A stretch of 41,564 nt of DNA from the NCBI GenBank assembly GCA_030649165.1, contig JAUSGG010000009.1, positions 1 to 41,564 on the forward strand. The letters run 5' to 3'. Source of the DNA: Armatimonadota bacterium. GTDB lineage: Bacteria > Armatimonadota > UBA5829 > JAUSEB01. This document shows, piece by piece, positions 9,151-18,345 of this stretch. A program made the translations under genes and the position numbers. The notes under the pieces were generated by a model. The model made no database searches. It was not told the origin of the DNA and was given only the letters and a program-made list of their open reading frames with translations. The number at the start of each line of letters is the position of its first letter. Position 1 is the first letter of the stretch.

Positions 9151-9467
9151 AAGTTCTCCCGCGGAAGGTGTCTACAGTTGCCTGATCAGTAATAGTTACG
9201 CGCAGTCGCGCGATAACGTTAGCCATACAGATGGATTATCGGAAGATTCCCGCGCGACGTGGATACCGACGGAAGGCTCTCATGATTTCCACCATAGATA
9301 CAACCACAGGCTCTACGGTATGTCAAGTTGGGAAACTGTTCAGTTTTGCGGGAACGCTATCCAGGTACAGGTAATGGAGCATGCGCCACCTGCCCCCTCT
9401 CCCCCTGGGCGGGAGAGGGCTGGGGTGAGGTCCGCTTCGTGATCGACTTTATCTGATGCCTGCTAGT
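9151..9467. repeat. Gene-free gap with CCCCTCTCCC/GGGAGAGGG palindromic repeat
   Basis: No gene is visible from 9151 to 9462. The right part (9393-9467) is a palindromic repeat, CCCTCTCCCCC...GGGAGAGGGCTGGGGTGAGG, followed by GTCCGCTTCGTG and GCCTGCTAGT. The segment from GGGAGAGGG to GCCTGCTAGT recurs in the same orientation at 36733-36791. The left part holds no feature I can name. Confidence 0.6.
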
Positions 9468-10863
9468 AATTCACGCGGTAGACCCGGTAGCGTTCATTGG
9501 AGTATATGCGCTCGATCTCGGCGCCTCCCACGATGCGTTTCGGGTCCATAGCATGCACTACGAGCAGGGTCGGCTTCATCTCTTTCGAGAGCCTGAGCAT
9601 TCTCTTCCAATTGTCAGCGCCTTCGCTCGTGTACTTGTAGGCTTCGCAGCCCAGCATGATGCCGGCGGCTTCACGGCTGTAGTCCTCGACAAGAAGGCGC
9701 TCTCTCGGCGTCAGTCGAGGCTTCAAGAACTCCGCAACCTGTATCTCCCGACGGCCCCGCTGGTCGATGGGCAGGCCGAACGCCATCCCCTTGTAACTGT
9801 ATACGACGGCCTGCGACGCGCACGTAAGCACGACGACAGCCGCCGCGGCCCAGCCAATTGCCTTTCGCCGGGAGAAAAGGACGTGGAAACCCAGACCGGC
9901 GTAAGGGAGCATCAGGAGCTCGAAAAACGTCAGATGGCGGGCTTGCGGCAGCCATCCTTCAATGATCAACGACAGCACGAATATCGGCCCCATAAGTATG
10001 ACGGCAATAAGCGCGATCTGCGCGGAAGCTTTCCTGGCAATCGCCGCGTACCAAAGGCCAATCGCCGCCAGGAGCATCACGATCGGGCCGGGAGACGTGA
10101 CAAATATGTTGAGCCATTTGCGGAGCGCAACCGAAACCGGGAACCGAACGGCCGGACTCTCGGCTTCCTTGCCTTCCGCCAACTCGGTTACTCGATATGT
10201 GAACGCCCCGCGCGTCGCGTAGTCGATAGCGCCCATCAGAATAAACGGCGCCGCCGCGAATAACCCGTACAAGACCGCGTAGCGTCGAAGACTCGGCTGC
10301 CAGAGCAGAAAGACAGTCAGGATGACGGCCAGCGCCCAGGCTTCGTGTCTGAGCAGACCGGCAAGGCCGAGGAGCAGCGCGGATACGAATAACCGGCGCG
10401 CGCGGGGCTTTTCCGCTTGAGCGCCGGAGTAGAAAAGCGCAATGGCCGACAGGCAGAGAAACGCGAAGGGGGCCTCGGTCATTGTAAGACAAGACATCTT
10501 CACGTGCATCCCGAAAACCGCGAAGATGAGACCGCTGACCACGGCGGCAGTCTTGCCGAAGAACCTCATCGACAGGCTGTACAGCGGTATGATTGTAAGT
10601 GTTCCGGCGACCAGGCTCAACACTTTGCCCGCGAGCGCCGGATTGCCGAAAACGTGAGTCAGTGCCCCGGTCACGTAGAAATAGTACGGCAGCCATATCC
10701 ACAAGACCAGAGTTTTCGGGTGATACGCCCACACGCCGGACATATAAGCCCGGCAATCCGGGTCGCCCCGCTCGTTGTTGGTAACCAGCGCCAGAGCCAG
10801 TCGAACCGCAAGAGCAAAGAGCAGGAGCAGAAGAATATCGCGATGCGGACGTAAACGCTTCAT
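9463..10863 (-). CDS. GT39-type membrane glycosyltransferase (PMT_2-like)
   Basis: A 466-residue protein with about 10-11 hydrophobic segments and a short soluble C-terminus, the architecture of bacterial PMT/ArnT-like enzymes. These transfer a sugar from a polyprenyl phosphate to a protein or glycan outside the cytoplasmic membrane. The first periplasmic loop contains acidic residues (NNERGDPDCRAY, about 29-40) where the catalytic Asp of the family lies, followed by YHPKTLVLWIWLPYYFY. The ATG overlaps the stop of the upstream GT39 gene by four bases (ATGA), indicating translational coupling. The substrate is not determinable. Confidence 0.75.
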   Translation of the reverse strand: MKRLRPHRDILLLLLFALAVRLALALVTNNERGDPDCRAYMSGVWAYHPKTLVLWIWLPYYFYVTGALTHVFGNPALAGKVLSLVAGTLTIIPLYSLSMRFFGKTAAVVSGLIFAVFGMHVKMSCLTMTEAPFAFLCLSAIALFYSGAQAEKPRARRLFVSALLLGLAGLLRHEAWALAVILTVFLLWQPSLRRYAVLYGLFAAAPFILMGAIDYATRGAFTYRVTELAEGKEAESPAVRFPVSVALRKWLNIFVTSPGPIVMLLAAIGLWYAAIARKASAQIALIAVILMGPIFVLSLIIEGWLPQARHLTFFELLMLPYAGLGFHVLFSRRKAIGWAAAAVVVLTCASQAVVYSYKGMAFGLPIDQRGRREIQVAEFLKPRLTPRERLLVEDYSREAAGIMLGCEAYKYTSEGADNWKRMLRLSKEMKPTLLVVHAMDPKRIVGGAEIERIYSNERYRVYRVNY

Positions 10864-12665
10864 AGGAAGTAACCTACTCCAATCCTCGACAACGCGCGAA
10901 GTATGGCCCGCCGGCGGGCCACAGCCAGACCCTCTCCGTTTCCTCCTCTGTCAGGAGAAAGGTAAGTCGCCTTGTAAACATGAACAAGCGGACCAGGTCG
11001 AACAACACCTTCATACTTCGAGTATGGCATATAGTATCCGTCAATCCGGTCGGTATCGAGCGGTGGAGGTGTCGGGGTGGAGAACGGCGAGAACGTCTTG
11101 ATCAACTTGTAATTGCCGCTCGCGATAAGCTCCCGGTCGAACCTGTCCGGGGTGTCCCAATATATGCTCGGATACGACGCAGTCACCACGTACTCCGCTC
11201 GCTTTTCCACAACCTTCGACACATCGTAGTAAATGTCCACCTTCTCCTGGTCCAGATAGCCCATTGTGATGATCTCGTACACAGCGCGAAACCGAGGTAT
11301 GGCCCGTATGAGTCGCCGGTTTCCCTCCGGGTCCAACCATCCCAACTGACTGTGCTTTTGCACGGCGGCCTTGTTGAGCCGCAGGTCGGGACGTCCCCAT
11401 TTGGTCATTGCGATGCGGGAGTTACTGGGGATGTGAGACTCGATCCACGCCGCGGCTATGGTCCGTGTGTCATCGCGAGCTCTGATCAAGTCCTGCAATA
11501 TAGCGCTTCGGGCGGATGGGATCATTATCGAAAGGGCGAGGACGAGGAGGGCGGCAAGACCTATTCGTGCGCCGGCGGCGCGGCCAAGCGACTCGGTAAT
11601 CCAGTCCGTCAGATAGGCGGCCGCCAGGGCCGCAAACGGTACGACTGGAAGGACGTATCTCGCGAAGTGCGTGTGGAAGCTGCCGACGATGGCGTAGAAA
11701 ACAATCGGAAAGCTGAAGATGATGAGATCGACTCGTCTGCGTCTCGCCAGGCCGAGAATTATGCCCACGATTGCCGCTATCGTGAACGGACCGCCAATCC
11801 CGCGCCATATCGTCCATTTGAGATGAAACAGCCAGCCTGGACCCTGGTCAATGCCGCCATGTCCCACCTGCATGTGCTCCACCTGCCCGCCAAATCCTCG
11901 CAGAAAACCGTGCTGGTCGATGAGCACAAAGGGCGACGTGACGGCAAAGGCCAACGCGGCGAGGAAACCCACCTTGACGAGTTTGAGGAAGCGAGAGGAT
12001 TTCGCGGCGCCCTTGCTCTGCAACAGGCAAGCGGCGAAGACCGGCACGATCGAAATAGCCAACGGATACTTCACGCTGGCCGCCAGGCCCGCCAGGATGC
12101 CGGCGAACGGAAGCAGTCTGCCGCTCTGTTCTTGATAGGCGCGCACGGCGAACAGCACCGCCAGGCAGGCCAGAAAGGTCGCGGGGACATCCGTTGTGCC
12201 GTAGTGCGAGTCCCGAACGTGCAAATGCGCCACGGCGAGAAAGGCGGCCGCCAGCAGTCCGGCCCTCTGTCCCCAGGCCCTCCGGCCGATCAGATAGACA
12301 ACGTAGACGGTTCCGAGGGCCGCAATCACTGTGATTGTGCGACCGATCAGGTAGAAATTCGTCGGGTCGACGAGCCGCATCATCGCCATGTCTTCCGGCG
12401 AATGCATGACTCCCAGAAGCCGGGAAATACCGTAATAGACCAGATAGCAGATGGTGTGCAGGTAAATCAGCAGCGTGGGGTAGCCAAAGAAGTGGGGATT
12501 CGGGTCGCCTTTGGCGATTTTGAACGCGACCGCTATTATCGTGCCTTCATCACAGCGATATTCGTATGGCAGGCCGAAGCCGATAGCCCAGAGACGCAGA
12601 GCCGCCGCCGCCGCCACAATCACCAGAATCGGCAGAATAGCCCGAGCGCGTTGTATGAGACTCAT
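10860..12665 (-). CDS. GT39-type membrane glycosyltransferase (PMT_2 family)
   Basis: A 601-residue polytopic membrane enzyme. After the first helix comes YEYRCDEGTIIAVAFKIAKG, placing the catalytic DE pair in the first periplasmic loop, then HFFGYPTLLIYLHTICYL, typical of PMT_2. About 11 helices are followed by a soluble periplasmic domain of about 200 residues. The start is taken at ATG 12665 (MSLIQRA), because GGGAGG lies five bases ahead of it; the reading frame stays open 12 codons further upstream without ribosome-binding support. It is coupled by a four-base overlap to the next GT39 gene. Expected donor: polyprenyl-phosphate sugar from a DPM1-like enzyme of the cluster. Confidence 0.8.
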   Translation of the reverse strand: MSLIQRARAILPILVIVAAAAALRLWAIGFGLPYEYRCDEGTIIAVAFKIAKGDPNPHFFGYPTLLIYLHTICYLVYYGISRLLGVMHSPEDMAMMRLVDPTNFYLIGRTITVIAALGTVYVVYLIGRRAWGQRAGLLAAAFLAVAHLHVRDSHYGTTDVPATFLACLAVLFAVRAYQEQSGRLLPFAGILAGLAASVKYPLAISIVPVFAACLLQSKGAAKSSRFLKLVKVGFLAALAFAVTSPFVLIDQHGFLRGFGGQVEHMQVGHGGIDQGPGWLFHLKWTIWRGIGGPFTIAAIVGIILGLARRRRVDLIIFSFPIVFYAIVGSFHTHFARYVLPVVPFAALAAAYLTDWITESLGRAAGARIGLAALLVLALSIMIPSARSAILQDLIRARDDTRTIAAAWIESHIPSNSRIAMTKWGRPDLRLNKAAVQKHSQLGWLDPEGNRRLIRAIPRFRAVYEIITMGYLDQEKVDIYYDVSKVVEKRAEYVVTASYPSIYWDTPDRFDRELIASGNYKLIKTFSPFSTPTPPPLDTDRIDGYYMPYSKYEGVVRPGPLVHVYKATYLSPDRGGNGEGLAVARRRAILRALSRIGVGYFL

Positions 12666-12697
12666 CATAACCTCCCGCTGTCTAACCTCAATACGGT

Positions 12698-12778
12698 TCA
12701 CTTAAGCGGATCCCCCCTCACCCCAACCCTCTCCCGCCCAGGGGGAGAGGGGGACTTGGCGGATGCGCCACGTTAAGT
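12698..12778. repeat. MITE-like element with GTTCACTTAA ends
   Basis: The segment starts GTTCACTTAA and ends TTAAGTGAAC, a 10-bp perfect inverted repeat. It encloses the CCTCACCCCAACCCTCTCCC/GGGGGAGAGG palindrome also seen at 9393, 22607, 35100 and 36700. The remaining gap to 13017 contains a second repeat mosaic: CATTCTTCGCTTCGCTCC, GAAGCGCCCCGTTTCGGGAT, and AACGGGGTGGTTCCTTTCCG, the last also at 22030. No gene is visible in 12666-13017. Confidence 0.65.
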
Positions 12779-13017
12779 GAACTGTGTTGTGTCTAACCTG
12801 GATTATTCACGATGTGCCTGTATTGCCGGCAGTGCGCAGACACGTCATTCTTCGCTTCGCTCCTAATGAAGCGCCCCGTTTCGGGATTTCCGGGTTGGGA
12901 CCCGAAGTTGTCCGCTATACCATGCGTATGCCGCCCAACCCTCAAATCCCGAAACAACGGGGTGGTTCCTTTCCGAAATAATCCCGATCCATCGGGATCA
13001 CTTGCTCAGAATGCGGG

Positions 13018-14619
13018 CTAGTCAACGTACAGTGGAACCTCCACCGGGATTTCAGGACCCCGAGGTATTGCTTTTCGAGCGGCCTCTTCACTCAGATCGA
13101 ACAGGTAGGTCGACGCTCCTTTTCCTTTGAATTCGTCGATCCGCTTACCCATCAGCCCCAGGTGGTACAGCCAAGCTCCCGGCTCGTCCGCGGGTTGGCC
13201 ACCCCAATTATTGGCCCATAGGAAAACGAACCAGACCCTCTTGCTCCCGCGCATTTTGTCGAAATCGTTGGTGTAATCTTCCCAATGGCCTGGACGAGCC
13301 ATAACGCCGATCACATAGTCTTTGTCACTGAAGCCGAAGCGCTCAGCATAGTACTTGAAGCCGGGACGGGATGCGTAATCGACATAGATCAAATCACCGG
13401 GCTGCCTATGCTGTTGCACGTAGCTGAGCACAGGCTTCACTTCATTGCGGGTGCGAGGCTGGACAACATGCCAGAGGGCGAAAAACGTGGGATGCAGGAA
13501 GATGAGAGTAATCATCAGTCCCCATATCGCGGATCCTCGCCCCCCCAGTCTTTCTTTGATAACCGCTGCTCCTTGCGAGAGGAAAAGCAGCATCGCTGGG
13601 ACGAGAAACAGCAGCAGCCGTTCAAAGAAGGGGTACTTGTGTACCCCGGAGGCTAACAGTGCAAACAGGCCCGGTAGAAGAAACATGTAGGCATTCTCGC
13701 GGTTCTCCCTCAGAAATGTCCAAACTCCAACTAAGAAGCAAAAAGCGGCCAGTCCGGTGAAACGCAAGCCGCCCGGATTGGTAAAGCAGCAGAAGAAGTT
13801 CCACACAAACCAATAGATGTCTTTGATTGACTTCGGCGGAAAGGGCATCCAACGGTATCCGGTCAGTAAGGCAGGGCTTTGGCTGGGACCTCTGAGGACA
13901 GTGAAGTACTCGACCGTCAAACTCAGGACTGGCAGCAAGAAGGCCAGCGCCACTACGAGAAGCTTCCAGTTCTGTTTCTCGCGACGACACTGATGGGCCC
14001 AACCCACGGCCACTGCCGCCAACACGAACACAGCAGGATGGGAGAGCCACACAGCGATGGCTCCGAGAGCGCCGAACAGGAAAAGCTTCCTGGCGCTCAG
14101 ACTGCTCTTTCCCAGAATGATTGCTACGGCATAAAGCCCAAGGGTGACAGCCACGTCCGAGGAATACTGCTTCAACTCCGACGAGAAGTAGATAAGGGGC
14201 CCACTTATGGCAAAAAGGCCAAGAGCAACTGGAACGCCTTCCGGCCTCAATACCCTCTTGGCCACAAAGTAGAGGAGAAACAAGCCGGCGATCCCACAGA
14301 CCAGCGGGAACAACCTTAGCGCATATTCGTTGCTGCCGAACGTCTCGACAAAGAACCTCTCGGCCATCAGAAAAGGAATTGGAGCTGCCTGGTAGTTATC
14401 GAGCGGACGCAGGAGGCCGGCGTATGACCTTGAAACGATGCTTGGGGCCAACAGTGTTTCATCCAACCACAGCGAACGGTTGGAAGCGTATTGCGCTACG
14501 CGCAGCAGCACACCGATACAGATTATGATCCAGTTCAGCCTATTGAACGGAAAGGAACGGGCCGCTCTATCTCCGGATGAGCCCGCTGCTTTCCCTGTAT
14601 TGACGTGCGTTTCGCTCAT
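13018..14619 (-). CDS. GT39-type membrane glycosyltransferase
   Basis: A 533-residue polytopic protein. The first periplasmic loop has NRSLWLDETLLAPSIV, with the WLDE signature of PMT_2/GT39 enzymes, followed by a second loop NYQAAPIPFLMAERFF. About 10 helices and a soluble C-terminal domain follow. The start is placed at ATG 14619 (MSETHVNT), because GGAGG stands nine bases ahead of it. The reading frame extends 47 codons further, but that would overlap the methyltransferase gene and lacks a ribosome-binding site. Expected to transfer a lipid-linked sugar outside the membrane. It is the third such enzyme in this locus, which suggests several different residues are added. Confidence 0.8.
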   Translation of the reverse strand: MSETHVNTGKAAGSSGDRAARSFPFNRLNWIIICIGVLLRVAQYASNRSLWLDETLLAPSIVSRSYAGLLRPLDNYQAAPIPFLMAERFFVETFGSNEYALRLFPLVCGIAGLFLLYFVAKRVLRPEGVPVALGLFAISGPLIYFSSELKQYSSDVAVTLGLYAVAIILGKSSLSARKLFLFGALGAIAVWLSHPAVFVLAAVAVGWAHQCRREKQNWKLLVVALAFLLPVLSLTVEYFTVLRGPSQSPALLTGYRWMPFPPKSIKDIYWFVWNFFCCFTNPGGLRFTGLAAFCFLVGVWTFLRENRENAYMFLLPGLFALLASGVHKYPFFERLLLFLVPAMLLFLSQGAAVIKERLGGRGSAIWGLMITLIFLHPTFFALWHVVQPRTRNEVKPVLSYVQQHRQPGDLIYVDYASRPGFKYYAERFGFSDKDYVIGVMARPGHWEDYTNDFDKMRGSKRVWFVFLWANNWGGQPADEPGAWLYHLGLMGKRIDEFKGKGASTYLFDLSEEAARKAIPRGPEIPVEVPLYVD

Positions 14620-14728
14620 ACTGGCTTGCCTCCTTCGGGTTATCAAGACTGGCACGCCTGATAAAGGCTCCGCCGTCACCCGGATATCTGCCGATTCACA
14701 GAGCTTCCGGGCGCGCCCGCCGCTTTTC

Positions 14729-15490
14729 TCATTCAGGCCGCGGTTTCTCACAGACGGCAATTATTGAAATGCCGAATATCGGCGGGATAACGTTCTCGAA
14801 CCGGCGCAGCCAGGGCATCAGACGGCTCATCAGACGGACCGACCCGGATCCGTGCGCCTCCCGGCGCAAGATGCGATACTCAACAAACCAGCCTATCGCT
14901 CCCAACGCGTTGAAGAAGCGGAATACTCTGACCTGAAAGCCGGTCTTGCCGACTAATGCCTGCAGACCTCTTTTGGAATACCGCCGGTAGTGACCGTCTA
15001 CCGCGTCGTATCTGCCGTACAGGAGCGGATGCGCCGGCACGAGAAGCAGCAGTTTTCCTCCCGGCTCCAACACGTCATACATTGCGCGCAGCGCCGCGTC
15101 ATCATGCTGTATATGCTCCAGCACGTTGATGCAGACCACAGTGTCGAAATGGTGATCCCTCAGCTCGGCCAGTTGCGAATCGTTGCACTTGGTGATGTCC
15201 AGGAGAGCGAAGCGGCAGTAATCTCGATCGGACAGGCTCTCGCGCGCATAGTCCAGCACATCGTTCTCCACATCGAGAGCCAAGATGAGCTCACGTTCGC
15301 CAAGTAGCTTTGTGATGCACCCTATGCCGCATCCTATTTCGAGAATCCTGTCGCCGATATGTCCCCGGAGGATTGAAAGCTGCCAATCCAGGTAGGGCTG
15401 GATATCATCGGCATAAACTTTGTACCTCAGTAAACGTTCTCCGGCTAGCTCCGACGACGTATACTTCTGCTTAGGCGCGCCTTTGCTCAT
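14729..15490 (-). CDS. Class I SAM-dependent methyltransferase
   Basis: A 253-residue methyltransferase of the Methyltransf_11/23 type. Motif I is RILEIGCGIGCITKLL (about 48-63), with an acidic residue at the end of strand 2 (LILALDVENDVLD) and the post-I segment TVVCINVLEHIQHDDAAL. The later PGGKLLLLVPAHPLLYG is usual for small-molecule and sugar methyltransferases. The start could be GTG 15493 or ATG 15490; ATG is chosen. It sits between a GT39 and a GT2 gene, so a glycan or lipid-linked substrate is likely. Confidence 0.82.
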   Translation of the reverse strand: MSKGAPKQKYTSSELAGERLLRYKVYADDIQPYLDWQLSILRGHIGDRILEIGCGIGCITKLLGERELILALDVENDVLDYARESLSDRDYCRFALLDITKCNDSQLAELRDHHFDTVVCINVLEHIQHDDAALRAMYDVLEPGGKLLLLVPAHPLLYGRYDAVDGHYRRYSKRGLQALVGKTGFQVRVFRFFNALGAIGWFVEYRILRREAHGSGSVRLMSRLMPWLRRFENVIPPIFGISIIAVCEKPRPE

Positions 15491-15514
15491 CACTGGTTCA
15501 CTTTCCGCCCACCG

Positions 15515-16675
15515 TCATTTTGTCCTCAAATCCAGCACTGAGATGAAGAAGCTGATGAATCCTATCTGAACCCCCAGCGCGACAAGTGTGACCGCCGGGA
15601 TTGCTAATCGCATCGCCTGCTCGTATTCCAGAGGCCCGAATCCGCTCTTGTACCATGAGACAAACATCGCCACCAGCAGAACGGCGCCAAGAAGTATCAG
15701 CGTTATCCCTCCGAGCAGCGCGATCTCCAGGCTGAACCACCGCCGAAACCAGGCGATCTTCTTGTCCGGCGGCAGCAGCCCCTGGGCCGCGCCGAACGCC
15801 CTCGCGAGCACGCCGAAAGCGACCACCTGAAAAGCGAGGATGCACGCCAGAGATGAGATAACGAGCGTCGTAACGTCGAATGCGGCCACGCCGATGCTGA
15901 ATGGCCCCGGCAGCACGAGGCCGAAGCCCAGCGCGCCCAGGAAGAGCAATATGAGGCCGGGAATCAGAAACAGCCATCTCGGGCTGTGGAGCAGCATAAA
16001 CCGGATATTGCGCCATCCCGCCCGCCACGGCTGGAGATGGGGAGGGTGAGACCGACCGTCCTTGTGAAGAATTATCGGAACCTCCACCACATTCATACGT
16101 TTGAGGGAAGCCTTAATCACCATCTCACTGGCGAATTCCCACGTTGTGGTTACGAGGCCCATGTCTCCGTAGGCTTCCTTTGTGAATCCACGGAGTCCGC
16201 AGTTGAAGTCACCTATCGGACAGCGGAACATGATCTGGCCGATCTTGGTCTGGATAGGATTGCCGATATAGTGGTTCTTCCACGGCATCGCTCCGGGCAT
16301 GATCCCTCCCCGGAAACGATTGCCCATAACGAGATCGGCGCCTTTGCGAAGCTCTTCGATGAACGGGTAAAAGCTGGAGAAATCGTAGCTGTCGTCAGCG
16401 TCGCCCATTATGACGTACCGGCCGCGCGCCGCCTCGATGCCTCCTCTCAGAGCGTTCCCGTAGCCCTTTTCCTCAACGTGAACGACTCTGGCGCCGGCTT
16501 TCACAGCGATCTCCTGCGATCCGTCGGAGCTGCCGTTATCGGCTACGACCACCTCTCCCGACAAGCCGTGCTTCTCAAGACACGACACGGCCTTCCGAAT
16601 GCACGTCTCGAGAGTTTCGGACTCGTTCAGACATGGAATGACAACCGAGACTTCAGGTTCAGCGCTGGTCCCCAT
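15515..16675 (-). CDS. GT2 polyprenyl-phosphate glycosyltransferase (DPG synthase-like)
   Basis: A 386-residue GT2 enzyme. The catalytic part starts EVSVVIPCLNESETLETC and has VVADNGSSDGS and the MGDADDSYDFSSF donor/metal motif near residue 93. Four C-terminal transmembrane helices (about 225-380) place it with the membrane-anchored dolichyl/undecaprenyl-phosphate glucose synthase group. It is the first gene of the polysaccharide cluster. The ATG at 16675 has only a weak GGGGGT ahead of it. A promoter-like sequence lies 130-160 bases upstream. Confidence 0.87.
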   Translation of the reverse strand: MGTSAEPEVSVVIPCLNESETLETCIRKAVSCLEKHGLSGEVVVADNGSSDGSQEIAVKAGARVVHVEEKGYGNALRGGIEAARGRYVIMGDADDSYDFSSFYPFIEELRKGADLVMGNRFRGGIMPGAMPWKNHYIGNPIQTKIGQIMFRCPIGDFNCGLRGFTKEAYGDMGLVTTTWEFASEMVIKASLKRMNVVEVPIILHKDGRSHPPHLQPWRAGWRNIRFMLLHSPRWLFLIPGLILLFLGALGFGLVLPGPFSIGVAAFDVTTLVISSLACILAFQVVAFGVLARAFGAAQGLLPPDKKIAWFRRWFSLEIALLGGITLILLGAVLLVAMFVSWYKSGFGPLEYEQAMRLAIPAVTLVALGVQIGFISFFISVLDLRTK

Positions 16676-16805
16676 TGTGACCCCCGAAGTGCGTCGCGCA
16701 TTTGCCGCAGGGACGCTTGAGTATTGTGTGGATGAGGCTTGTCATCGTGAAAGTGTGGTAAGTGATCACTCGCAAAAAGGATGAAGGCGCCGCTTGCCCA
16801 CCTGT

Positions 16806-16835
16806 AGTTTACTCCTGATGAGTTCGCGTTGTCAA
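16806..16835 (-). promoter_or_regulatory. Putative sigma70 promoter for the polysaccharide cluster
   Basis: On the minus strand TTGACA (16830-16835) is followed after 18 bases by TAAACT (16806-16811). It lies about 130 bases ahead of the first glycosyltransferase gene, in a 344-base gap (16676-17019) that has no credible gene. Confidence 0.45.
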
Positions 16836-16969
16836 TGATTACGAGTGGAAGGAGGGCTAACCCGAATAATTCGTCATGAGATATCGTTAGCATAAATGCT
16901 TTTCTCATCTTCATCTCCTTGCGTCTCGGTCTTCAGAATACCGACTGGAATGGTCATATCTATGCGGGG

Positions 16970-17000
16970 GCGCCCCCCGGGTCTCTAAGCCGGGGGGCGC
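16970..17000. terminator. Strong GC hairpin after the HAF-repeat gene
   Basis: GCGCCCCCCGG and CCGGGGGGCGC form a perfect 11-bp stem with a 9-base loop, 20 bases past the stop of the PEP-CTERM gene. There is no U-run on either strand, so termination activity is uncertain. Confidence 0.45.
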
Positions 17001-17019
17001 TCGATATCCAGTTTAACGA

Positions 17020-18159
17020 CTATTTCATGCGGCGTCTGGAAAGAAAGCCGATGAAACCGAACAGACCGCTTCCGAGCGCGAACAGGCTGGAGGGCTCGGG
17101 GACAGGGTTCCACAGTGTCGCGTGCTGAACGCCATTGCGCTCAGCAGAGCCAACCACCGTATAGAGATCGTTGATCGCGTCCGCATACGTGCCGTATCCG
17201 ATGTTGTGCGTACCATCCTGGAACGTACCGAGATCGCTCACGTACCCTTGTCCGTCGCTGACACCGCCGACATACGCGTGGCTATCCGGGGACGAGGACG
17301 CGTAAAGACCAACCACCGCACCCTCGTCGTTGATCCCCTGAGCGTTCGCATTCCCGCCTTGGGGCATAATATACTTTGTGCCGTTCTCCCAGAGGAACCC
17401 CGCGCTGCCGCCTCCGTAACCTGATGTGCCGGCTATCTGGCGATGGTTGTTGATGTCGTAGCCGTTGCTCCATGTGTTGTTCAATGAGCCAAGGTCCGTG
17501 ATATTCCCATTGTTCTCCCAGAGGAATCCCCGGCTCCCAGCACCCAGGAACATTGTGCCGACTACGTCGCCGGCGTCGTTGATGCCGTAGGCTATGCTGT
17601 TGGGGGCCATGTTTGTCAGCTCCCGCATCGCTTGAGTGACGGGATCCCACAGGAATGCGGAGAAGGTAGTGCTTATGGGCGAGAATCCGTTGTTCGCAAT
17701 ACTCCAGGTACCACTGCCTGAATAGCCGACCACCTGGCCAGAGCTGTTGATGTCCCAGGCGAAGCTCCAGGTGTCCGTCGTACGCAGCTTTCCAAGATTC
17801 TGCGTAGCGCCGTCAGGCTTCCAGAGGTACGCCTGCATCTCGGCACCCGAGGCCCGGCCGCCGACTACCTGACCCGAGTAGTTGATCGCTTGAGCGAAGC
17901 TCGTGCCGCCGACACGCGAATCCAGATCCTGCATCTGGTTGTTCTGCCAGAGGAACGCGTGACGGTCACCGCCGCCGGTGACCAATGTGCCGACTACCTG
18001 GTTCCGGTTGTTGATATCGTGGGCCACGCCAGGCCCCAGATCCATGATCGGCACACCAGTAGTGGATAGCGCGGCTCCGGCTCCGGCGCGTAACCCTACC
18101 ACCATGGCTATTACCATGGCTCCGACAAATACTGCTCTTACCATTCCTTGTTTCATCAT
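17020..18159 (-). CDS. HAF-repeat PEP-CTERM exported protein
   Basis: A 379-residue secreted protein. Residues 1-30 form a signal peptide (MVRAVFVGAMVIAMVVG...AGAGA). The body is made of about seven repeats of the HAF type (for example GDRHAFLWQNNQMQDLDS, INNRNQVVGTL, INDAGDVVGTM), which build a propeller-like extracellular domain. The C-terminus, VPEPSSLFALGSGLFGFIGF followed by SRRRMK, is a textbook PEP-CTERM signal: the PEP motif, a hydrophobic helix and a basic tail, to be processed by an exosortase not encoded here. PEP-CTERM proteins are normally tied to EPS production, which fits the adjacent polysaccharide cluster. The start has GGAAGAGG ahead of two successive ATG codons. A remnant duplicate of its 5' end lies upstream. 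Confidence 0.88.
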   Translation of the reverse strand: MMKQGMVRAVFVGAMVIAMVVGLRAGAGAALSTTGVPIMDLGPGVAHDINNRNQVVGTLVTGGGDRHAFLWQNNQMQDLDSRVGGTSFAQAINYSGQVVGGRASGAEMQAYLWKPDGATQNLGKLRTTDTWSFAWDINSSGQVVGYSGSGTWSIANNGFSPISTTFSAFLWDPVTQAMRELTNMAPNSIAYGINDAGDVVGTMFLGAGSRGFLWENNGNITDLGSLNNTWSNGYDINNHRQIAGTSGYGGGSAGFLWENGTKYIMPQGGNANAQGINDEGAVVGLYASSSPDSHAYVGGVSDGQGYVSDLGTFQDGTHNIGYGTYADAINDLYTVVGSAERNGVQHATLWNPVPEPSSLFALGSGLFGFIGFLSRRRMK

Positions 18160-18184
18160 CCTCTTCCTTCCTTGCTGCTCGCCG

Positions 18185-18345
18185 ATTTATATTTCCGCCA
18201 AAGGCGGATCGGCGGCCTGCCCGGTGCGGAGTCCCTTCAAGGGCACCAGCCGGGCCGGCTTACCACCAGAGCGCCCGCGGGAACGCCGGCGGCTCTGGGT
18301 AGTGCAACTCCCCATTGCTCAGATAGCAGCCACCTCCTTATCAGA
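18185..18345 (-). promoter_or_regulatory. Highly structured 5' leader of the PEP-CTERM gene, class unknown
   Basis: The minus strand between the remnant ORF and the HAF gene starts with TAAGGAGGTGG and then has several strong pairings. CCAGAGC pairs with GCTCTGG across a GC-rich loop. GGTGG pairs with CCGCC, enclosing a GCCC/GGGC plus GGTGC/GCACC stem. A 42-codon reading frame (18187-18315) also fits here but has a poor ribosome-binding distance. I tested it by eye against cobalamin, c-di-GMP-I and c-di-GMP-II riboswitch cores and found no match. It could be a riboswitch, a stability element or a repeat. Confidence 0.4.

Noticed and set aside
16627-16914. 95-codon frame ahead of the first glycosyltransferase
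   Set aside because: It overlaps the glycosyltransferase start by 49 bases in another frame and shows no domain; the region looks like promoter and leader.
18187-18315. 42-codon frame after TAAGGAGG in the PEP-CTERM leader
   Set aside because: The ribosome-binding site is 17 bases from the ATG and the sequence is dominated by stems; it is better explained as structured RNA.
18185-18345. c-di-GMP or cobalamin riboswitch in the PEP-CTERM leader
   Set aside because: The conserved core sequences of those aptamers are not present; only generic strong pairing is seen.
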